64,000 bases of DNA from Excoecaria cochinchinensis (lineage: Eukaryota > Streptophyta > Magnoliopsida > Malpighiales > Euphorbiaceae). The translations under genes were made by a program, and so were the position numbers. Below are positions 56,281-64,000 of this stretch, in pieces. The DNA is taken from assembly GCA_947683425.1 (NCBI GenBank), contig CANTUQ010000031.1, positions 3,979,001-4,043,000 on the forward strand, written 5' to 3'. Position 1 is the stretch's first letter. Every line of letters starts with the position of its first letter. The notes under the pieces are model-generated. The model was not told the origin of the DNA and ran no database searches. It saw only the letters and a program-made list of their open reading frames with translations.

Positions 56281-57045
56281 ATGGCTGAAAAAAATACATC
56301 TCATTAGGATGATGCATGATTGAAATGCAATGCATGGTCGTGCTGATGCAGCATAGACAAACACATGCAAGCAGATAGATCCTTCTAAACTTATTGTCTC
56401 TACACACGAGGTAGTATAGTCTCTTTCCTAGGTGGGCTTTATCCAAGGGTTAACAAGGAACCCATCGGACACGTATGGTGCATGGTGGAAAATAGGCAGC
56501 ATAATAACTCTTATCTAATGTACATACGTATGGTTGTCTAGCCATTATGCATTTAAACAATTCAACTAAATTAAGATGGGCCCACCGGGGCATGAAAGCC
56601 TTTGATGAAGACCATTTGATTTAATTGATTTTATCCAATATATGACGGCCCAAATAGCAAGCACGGTATTATGGTACATTTTACCTAGTGGAAGTATCTA
56701 TTGCCAATACATGAGCTTCGATCAAAGGTGATGATACTTTAGGGCTACCCAAGCATGATCCCTGCCAACGGGTCTAGCTCATCACAAGCATAACGACCGA
56801 TTGGGTCACCATTTGATATACCATAAGGTACGAGGCTTGGGCTGGTGATTATCCTAACACTTCCCCACATTGAGTGAACGTAGGATCGTGCTTTGGGAAC
56901 GCACCGGGGTTAAAATAGGGACCAAACTAGCATAATCTAAGGCTCTAGCATGGATGCAATACAATTTCGAAAAGAGATGAAATTTCTAAATTAAAACTCA
57001 ATTGTAAATTTTAGCCAAGGTACTTTCGAATGGAAGTCTCTTAGG
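56281..57045 (-). mobile_element. 5' leader of E2
   Basis: Non-coding and alignable to the F and E1 leaders. Its gag-side end reads GATGTATTTTTTTCAGCC on the minus strand. From 56865 rightwards this leader is part of the duplicated segment that reappears at 60718. Confidence 0.78.
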
Positions 57046-57063
57046 TCCCTAGCGGAGTCACCA
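57046..57063 (-). promoter_or_regulatory. Primer binding site, tRNA-Arg (E2, decayed)
   Basis: The minus strand reads TGGTGACTCCGCTAGGGA, two transitions away from the perfect complement in E1 and F. Confidence 0.88.
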
Positions 57064-58542
57064 CTGTGACGTGCGCCGAACCCCGTAGCCCCCGAAGGCC
57101 CGCTTTTAGGGTGATCGAGAGAGGTTCATGAAAACTTGTAAGGTATTTACAAGTGCGTCTATTTTGGGCAACAGGGAGATTTTATAGAGTCGCCACCCAA
57201 TAAAACATTGGGAAAGTTCATCTTGCCTCAATGAGCCTAAGACAATGCATATTATCCATTTTGGGCAAACCGAAGGGGTCTTGGAGGCATTCACCCCAAT
57301 AGAACATTGGAATTACCCTCTAACCCTAAAGAGCCTAGGATTGTAAATTGAGTCTTTTGGTGGGACACAAGAGGTATCTTGGAGATCCCATTCCAATGAA
57401 ACATCGGAATGGCCCTCTCGCCTCGTTGAGTCCAAAGACCAGGGACTCCCCATTTATTCATACCTTGGCTAAGTTTATAATCAAGTTTTGAATTTAGCAT
57501 TTTATGCCTTTTCTCATTCAATTTTAATGCAATTTAATTAAAACTCACGTCAATCATATAAAGAAAGCGGTAGATAAAGTAAATAAAAGCGCATGAAAAT
57601 AAATTACAACAAAATTAGGGGCGGAATACAACCCCCATTTGTAAATAAAATACAATTCATACATAAATCAGACTATTAATTAAAAAAGAGGACATTGGTC
57701 CTCTCATGCATATATAATTAGAGAAAATAATTTTAAAATGATAATTTATTTTGGATGAAAAAAGTTACGACATTGGTCCCATTTTATTAGATAAAATCCA
57801 ATTTAATTTAATAGAAATATTTTTGTGATTTTTTTAATTAACGTGCATAAAAAATAATTTATTACAAATTACATATTAAATAAGATAATGAAAGCAAAGT
57901 AATGAAAATAATAAAAAAATAACCAATCAACTCCCAAATGGAAGTTAAAATCTTCAAGGGCTCCCACTTGGTATGAAAAATACTCACACATAAAAATAAG
58001 TATTGAAAATAAAATAAAAAACAAACAAAAGCGAAGTTAGTAAAAAATTAATTAAACATATAACATGAAAACAATTAAATTAAGGCAATCAAAATTGCAT
58101 CATGTATGACAAGCCAATTAAAATGACATAATAAAAATATGCAATCTAATTAATTAACAATTCAGCATGCATAAAAGATAACATAATAATAATAAAATTC
58201 AACATGCATAAACAAGTATAAGATAATGATGATAGAATTTAACATGCATAAAAATACAAAATAACAACAATAACATCCAATCATGTATAAGAAAATATAA
58301 TATACATAAAATTCGGCATGCATAAGAAATACAAATAATAATATTAATAATAATGATACTAGTATCAAATGATAGCAATAAACAAGGATAATAAAACTTA
58401 TAATAATAAAACTAACAATTGCAACTATAATAATAACAATAATAAACATAATGAAACCAAAAAGTATTAAACAACCCAAATTAAGCATGCAAGAATAAAA
58501 TAGTATATGGCAAACTAATAAAACATGTTAAAACATGGCAAA

Positions 58543-58549
58543 TAATACC

Positions 58550-58640
<91 letters not shown>

Positions 58641-58665
58641 TGGACAATCACATAAGCACATGGTG

Positions 58666-58720
<55 letters not shown>

Positions 58721-58740
58721 CAACAACAACAACAACAACA
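58543..58740. repeat. AAC/AAT microsatellites in the E2 5' LTR
   Basis: (AAC)n(AAT)n at 58549-58640 and (AAT)n(AAC)n at 58667-58740 lie around a conserved spacer with GGACAATCACATAAGCACAT. Confidence 0.95.
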
Positions 58741-59627
58741 TGAAAGAAGATGAACAATCCAATTAAATATGGAAGAATAAAATGAAAATAAAATATACCA
58801 ATTATGCTAAAACATGTTAAATGATAATACTAATAATATATATGGACAAAAGTGATGACAATAATATGAACATGAACAATTAAATAAGAAATAAGAAATT
58901 ATAATATGATAAATTAATAAAAAAAAATAAGAAATATGAACAATTAAAAGAAATATGAACAATTAAATAATAGATCTAAAAGAATTCACATGATAATTAA
59001 TTAAATAAAAACAAAAGAATAAGAAAATAAGAAGAAAATGATAGAACTAAAAGAATTTACATGTTAACTAATTAATTGGAAACAAAAAAAAATTAAATTA
59101 AAAAATTAAATTAAAAAATTGAGGCAAGAATGTTTACCCTCAAAATTTATCTTGATGAAATGAAGGTAAGATCCAATTCCTTATCTTGATTGTAAGAATA
59201 AAGTTAGGAAAATAATATATTGAAAATGGATTTTTACTCAAGAGCAAATAATAGATTTATTTGTTTCAAAGTAAAATTTGTTTGATGAAAAGAAGAAAAA
59301 TTTCCAAGAACAAAAATTGTTATTTTTTTGTCTCAAGAATTAACTTGGAAAAATTTTTTAGAAATTGAGAGAATTTGTTTGAGAGAAGAAAGAAGAAGAA
59401 AAATAATTTTCTAAAGAAAATTCCCCCCTAATTTTCCTCTAAAATTCCCATTTTATAACGCCAAAATTCAGAAATTAAATTGATTTAATTCCAATAATTA
59501 CAAAAAACCACTGAATTTGATGGGTTGGAAGATAAAAAGCTTTTAGAATTAAATTATGCAAAAAAAATGAGTTAAAAAGCATTAAAAATGAAAAAAATAT
59601 GACCAAAAAGGCCATTGGGGCGAAAAC

Positions 59628-59815
59628 GGGCGCACAGGGGCGGGAGACTCCCGACGGGCGTCTCCAGCCCACGGGGCATGCACCCAGCTGCACGCGGCGG
59701 GCAGGCCATCGCCCGAGAGTGCAGGCGACGTCCAGCGCTCGCGCTGGGCGCTGCGAGTCACCCAGCACGCCTCGCGCGTGCCCAGCGCTACCGCAGCCCG
59801 ACATTCGCGCAGAAA
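59628..59815. repeat. GC-rich island of the E2 5' LTR
   Basis: CpG-dense block with GACTCCCGACGGGCGTCTCC and CCAGCGCTCGCGCTGGGCG inverted motifs, between conserved AT-rich flanks. Confidence 0.75.
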
Positions 59816-60054
59816 TTTTTTTTTTCCAAATTTTCTATAAAACACAAAAAATTAAAAACTCACTTTTTTACCCAAAAATAATTTTTAAAACATTTTTAAA
59901 TATATTTTTAAAATACATTTTTATTTATTCCTAACAAATCAAACGACAAGAAAATTATCACTTCCGACTTTCATTCTTTTTGCCTATAAATCGGCACACT
60001 TAATTTCATCATTGGGTAGTCCTGATCAAGGCTACTTGAGACCTGATGTCTACA

Positions 60055-60717
60055 AGAAGACACCCCTGTGCTTTTAGTAGTCTTGTCAGCGACTCGGTGC
60101 AGTTTTCCCCTGCACTTTTAGTAGTCATTAGCAGACTCGGTGCAGCCTTCTTCTTGCACTTTTAGTAGTCTGTAGCAGACTTGGTGCAATCTTCTGAGGA
60201 GGATATCTCCTGCATTTTGTAGTCTTGTCAGCGACTCGGCGCATCTTCATCTGCGGATGACATTCTTGCACTTTTAGTAGTCTATAGCAGACTCGGTGCA
60301 ATCCTCTGAGGAGGCTTTCTCCTGCGTTTTATAGTCTTGTCAGCGACTCGGCGCATCGTCATCTGCGGATGACATTCTAGCACTTTTAGTAGTCTGTAGC
60401 AGACTCGGTGCAATCCTCTGAGGAGGATATCTCCTGCGTTTTGTAGTCTTGTTAGTGACTCGGCGCATTGTCATCTGCGGATAACATCCCTGCACTTTTA
60501 GTAGTCTGTAGCAAACTCGGTGCAGTCCTCTGAAGAGGACATTTCTCGCGTTTTGTAAGTCTGTAGCAGACCCGGCGCATCACCATCTTATGATGGTTCT
60601 CCTGCACTTTGTAGTCTTATCAGCGACTCAGTACAATCCAAGAGGATACTCACAGTTCAAATCACAGCAATGTTCCCGAGGGAGCAGCTAGAAGGAGGCA
60701 GCTTACCCGAGGTAACT
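60055..60717 (+). mobile_element. 3' untranslated region of E1 resumed, hairpin array
   Basis: About a dozen quasi-palindromic units in plus orientation: TGCACTTTTAGTAGTCTG-TAG-CAGACTCGGTGCA type alternates with TGCGTTTTGTAGTC...GACTCGGCGCA type, separated by GAGGAGGATATCTCC and CATCTGCGGATGACAT spacers. It ends with GTTCCCGAGGGAGCAGCT, which in E2 lies about 100 bp before the polypurine tract. Confidence 0.85.
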
Positions 60718-60916
60718 CCACATTGAGTGAACGTAGGATCGTGCTTTGGGAACGCACCAGGGTTAAAATAGGGACCAAACTAGCATAATCAAAGGCTCTA
60801 GCATGGATGCAATACAATTTCGAAAAGAGATGAAATTTCTAAATTAAAACTCAATTGTAAATTTTAGCCAAGGTACTTTCGAAGGGAAGTCTCTTAGGTC
60901 CCTAGCGGAGTCGCCA
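60718..60916 (-). mobile_element. Duplicated E2 leader and primer site
   Basis: Second copy of the last part of the E2 leader, with a primer site TGGCGACTCCGCTAGGGA on the minus strand (60899-60916), one base off the perfect complement. Nothing else of the internal region is present. Confidence 0.85.
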
Positions 60917-60917
60917 C

Positions 60918-62128
60918 TGTGACGCACGCCGAACCCCGTGGCCCCTGAAGGCCCACTTTTAGGGCGATCGAGAGACGTTCATGAAAACTTGTAAAGTATT
61001 TACAAGTGCGTCTATTTTTGGCAACAAGGAGATTTCATGGAGTCGCCACCCAATAAAACATTGGGAAAGTTCGTCTCGCCTCAGTGGGTCTAAGACGATG
61101 CATATTATCCATTTTGGGCAAACTGAAGGGGTCTTGGAGGCATTCACCCCAATAGAACATTGGAATGACCCTCTAACCCTAAGGAGCCTAGGATTGTAAA
61201 TTGAGTCTTTTGGTGGGCACAAGAGGTATCTTGGAGATCCCATTCCAATGAAACATCGGAATGGCCCTCTCGCCTCGTTGAGCCCAAAGACCAGAGAAAG
61301 TTCGGGACTCCCCATTTATTCATATCTTGCCTAAGTTTATAATCAAGTTTTGAATTTAGCATTTCATGCCTTTTCTCATTCAATTTTAATGCAATTTAAT
61401 TAAAACTCACGTCAATCATATAAAGAAAGCGGTAGATAAAGTAAATAAAAGCGCATGAAAATAAATTAGAACAAAATTAAGGGCGGAATACAACCCCCAT
61501 TTGTAAATAAAATACAATTCATACATAAATCGGACTATTTATTAAAAATGAGGACATTGGTCCTCTCATGCATATATAATTAGAGAAAATAATTTTAAAG
61601 TGACAATTTATTTTGGATGAAAAAAGTTAGGACATTTGTCCCATTTTATTAGATAAAACTCAATTTAGTTTAATAGAAATATTTTTGTGATTTTTTTAAT
61701 TAACGTGCATAAAAAATAATTTATTACAAATTACATATTAAATAAGATAATGAAAGCAAAGTAATGAAAATAATAAAAAAATATAACCAATCAACTCCCA
61801 AACGGATCTTCAAATTTTCAAGGGCTCCCACTTGGTATGAAAAATACTCACACATAAAAATAAGTATTTAAAATAAAATAAAAAAAACAAACAAAAGCGA
61901 AGTTAGTAAAAAATTAATTAAACATATAACATGAAAACAATTAAATTAAGGCAATCAAAATTGCATAATGTATGACAAGACAATTAAAATGACATAATAA
62001 AAATATGCAATCTAATTAATTAACAATTCAGCATGCATAAAAAATAACATAATAATAATAAAATTCAACATGCATAAACAAGTATAAAATAATGATGATA
62101 GAATTTAACATGCATAAAAATACAAAAT

Positions 62129-62204
<76 letters not shown>

Positions 62205-62226
62205 TATGGACAATCACATAAGCACG

Positions 62227-62270
<44 letters not shown>

Positions 62271-63562
62271 TCAAAGAAGATGAACAATCCAATTAAATAT
62301 GGAAGAATAAAATGAAATAAAATATACCAATTATGCTAAAACATGTTAAATGATAATACTAATAATATATATGGACAAAAATGATGACAATAATATGAAC
62401 ATGAATAATTAAATAAGAAATAAGAAATAAGAAATAATAATATGAACAATTAATAAAAAAAAATAAGAAATATGAACACTTAAAAGAAATATGAACAATT
62501 AAATAATAGATCTAAAAGAATTCACATGATAATTAATTAAATAAAAACAAAAGAATAAGAAAATAAGAAGAAAATGATAGAACTAAAAGAATTTACATGT
62601 TAACTAATTAATTGGAAACAAAAAAAATTAAATTAGAAAATTAAATTAAGAAATTGAGCCAAGAATGTTTACCCCCAAAATTTATCTTGATGAAATGAAG
62701 GTAAGATCCAATTCCTTGTCTTGATTGTAAGAATAAAGTTAGGAAAATAATATATTGAAAATGGATTTTTACTCAAGAACAAATAATTGATTTATTTGTT
62801 TCAAAGTAAAAATTGTTTGATGAAAAGAAGAAAAATTCCCAAGAACAAAAATTGTTATTTTTTTGTCTCAAGAATTCACTTGGAAAAATTCTTTAGAAAT
62901 TGAGAGAATTTGTTTGAGAGAAGAAAGAAGAAGAAAAATAATTTTCTAAAGAAAATCCCCCCCTAATTTTCCTCTAAAATTCCTATTTTATAACCCCAAA
63001 ATTCAGAATTTTTTAATTAAGAAATAAAATTGATTTAATTCCAATAACTATAAAAAACCACTAAATTTGATGGGTTGGAAGATAAAAAGTTTTTAGAATA
63101 AAATTGTGCCAAAAAAATGAGTTAAAAAGCATTAAAAATGAGGAAAATATGACCAAAAAGGCCATTGGGGCGAAAACGGGCGTCTCCAGCGCACTGGGCG
63201 CTCGCCCAGCTGCGCGCGGAGGGCAAGCCGTCGCCCGCGCGCGCAGGAGACGTCCAGCGCACGCTCCGCCTGCGTGGTGCGACGCGCGCCCAGCGCTGCC
63301 GCAGCCCGACATTCGCTCATAAATTTTTTTTTTCAAATTTTCTATAAAATACAAAAAATTAAAAACTCACTTTTTTTAACCCAAAATAATTTTTAAAACA
63401 TTTTAAAATATATTTTTAAAATATATTTTTATTTATTCCTAACAAATCAAACGACAAGGAAATTATCACTTCCGACTTTCATTCTTTTTGCCTATAAATC
63501 GGCACACTTAATTTCATCATTGGGTAATCCTGATCAAGGCTACTCGGGACCCGATTTCTACA
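60918..63562 (-). repeat. Duplicated 5' LTR (E3)
   Basis: The plus strand starts TGTGACGCACGCCGAACC and ends GACCCGATTTCTACA. It is 2645 bp, about 345 bp shorter than the E2 5' LTR, mainly because about 285 bp between two AAC-rich tracts are gone (compare 58265-58550 with 62130-62170). It has the hairpin and PBS-like block near 61037-61065, microsatellites (62129-62271) and a GC island (63176-63315). Confidence 0.9.
62129..62271. repeat. AAC/AAT microsatellites in the E3 LTR
   Basis: (AAC)n(AAT)n at 62131-62204 and (AAT)n at 62230-62268. The left AAC tract is a fusion of two tracts that are 285 bp apart in the E2 5' LTR. Confidence 0.92.
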
Positions 63563-64000
63563 GGATGACACCCCTACGCTTTTAGTAGTCTTGTCAGCGA
63601 CTCGATACAGTTTTCCCCTGCACTTTTAGTAGTTTGTAGCAGACTCGGTGCAGCCTTCTTCTTGCACTTTTAGTAGTCTATAGCAGACTCGAGGCAATCT
63701 TCTGAGGAGGATATCTCCTGAGTTTTGTAGTCTTGTCAGCGACTCGGCGCATCATCATTTGCGGATGACATTCTTGCACTTTTAGTAGTCTGTAGCAGAC
63801 TCGGTGCAATCCTCTGAGGAGGATATCTCCTGCATTTTGTAGTCTTGTCAGTGACTCGACGTATCGTCATCTGCGGATGACATTCTAGCACTTTTAGTAG
63901 TCTGTAGTAGACTCGGTGCAATCCTCTGAGGAGGATATCTCCTGCGTTTTGTAGTCTTATTAGTGACTCGGTGCATTGTCATATGCGGATGACATCCCTG
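63563..64000 (+). mobile_element. E1 3' array, second copy, with target duplication GGATG
   Basis: 63563-63567 is GGATG, matching 44763-44767 left of E2. The sequence then repeats the E1 hairpin array seen from 60055 (ACACCCCTACGCTTTTAGTA and onward) to the window edge. Confidence 0.87.

Larger units (their letters stand above)
57065..60054 (-). repeat. 5' LTR of E2
   Basis: The plus strand starts TGTGACGTGCGCCGAACCCC after the primer site and ends GACCTGATGTCTACA. It has the hairpin and PBS-like block near 57185-57212, AAC/AAT microsatellites (58543-58740) and a GC island (59628-59815). The sense frame that is 141 codons long in the 3' LTR is broken here. Confidence 0.93.
56865..60717. repeat. 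3.85 kb tandem duplication across the E2/E1 junction, first copy
   Basis: This segment (end of E2 leader, primer site, 5' LTR, then E1 3' array) is repeated from 60718 to beyond the window. Homology at the second copy starts at 60718 (CCACATTGAGTGAACGTAGG) and matches 56865. Both copies continue past the LTR into the same E1 sequence (ACACCCCTxxGCTTTTAG). Confidence 0.88.

Overview
The window is a stretch of plant nuclear heterochromatin-like DNA built almost wholly from nested, decayed Ty3/gypsy LTR retrotransposons. No host gene, rRNA, tRNA gene or CRISPR array could be supported. A plant is indicated by a chromovirus with a tRNA-iMet primer site, by Tat/Ogre-type elements with a tRNA-Arg primer site and a second RNase H, and by very long LTRs. 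A dicot is likely, but the species cannot be told.

Layout. 1-7211: the 5' part of a minus-strand Tekay/Del-like chromovirus (element A): gag, protease, RT, RNase H, integrase and the first residues of a chromodomain, then its 5' LTR. 7205-11249: LTR B of a related element plus a short internal tail with polypurine tract. 11250-11945: a truncated Tat-type LTR. 11946-13343: truncated LTR I. 13344-18947: element D, a gag remnant followed by a 3' LTR that is split by a Tat-type solo LTR (C2, 14857-17845). 19264-22968: LTR H, enlarged by an internal 1.1 kb tandem duplication. 22969-23890: an unplaced LTR-like piece (G). 23933-33478: element F, a Tat-type element on the minus strand with tandemly duplicated RT and gag segments; its 5' leader is split by a solo LTR (30130-32649) with a perfect 5-bp target duplication.

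From 33479 a plus-strand Tat element (E1) sits in the 5' LTR of F. Near its 3' end it is interrupted by a complete minus-strand relative, E2 (44768-60054). The right-hand junction of E2 with E1 was then duplicated in tandem (period 3853 bp), giving a third LTR (60918-63562). E1 3' sequence resumes at 60055-60717 and again from 63563 to the window end. Inferred order: F, then E1 into F, then E2 into E1, then the junction duplication.

Most interesting signals. (1) The TGTAACA-type LTRs (A, B, I, D, H, solo) keep a CpG-rich palindrome array about 1.0-1.2 kb from the LTR start. Downstream, in the copies that reach that far, lie short hairpins, some with cUUCGg-type loops and paired substitutions, ending in a twin hairpin 300-420 bp before the LTR end. 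(2) The Tat LTRs carry a CCCAAT/ATTGGG hairpin followed by a second copy of the first ten bases of the tRNA-Arg primer site. (3) The Tat 3' untranslated region is an array of quasi-palindromic units with covarying arms. (4) E1 and E2 are separate insertions that share the same inactivating lesions, which suggests a defective master copied in trans. All hairpin claims come from reading by eye; none has been folded or aligned computationally.
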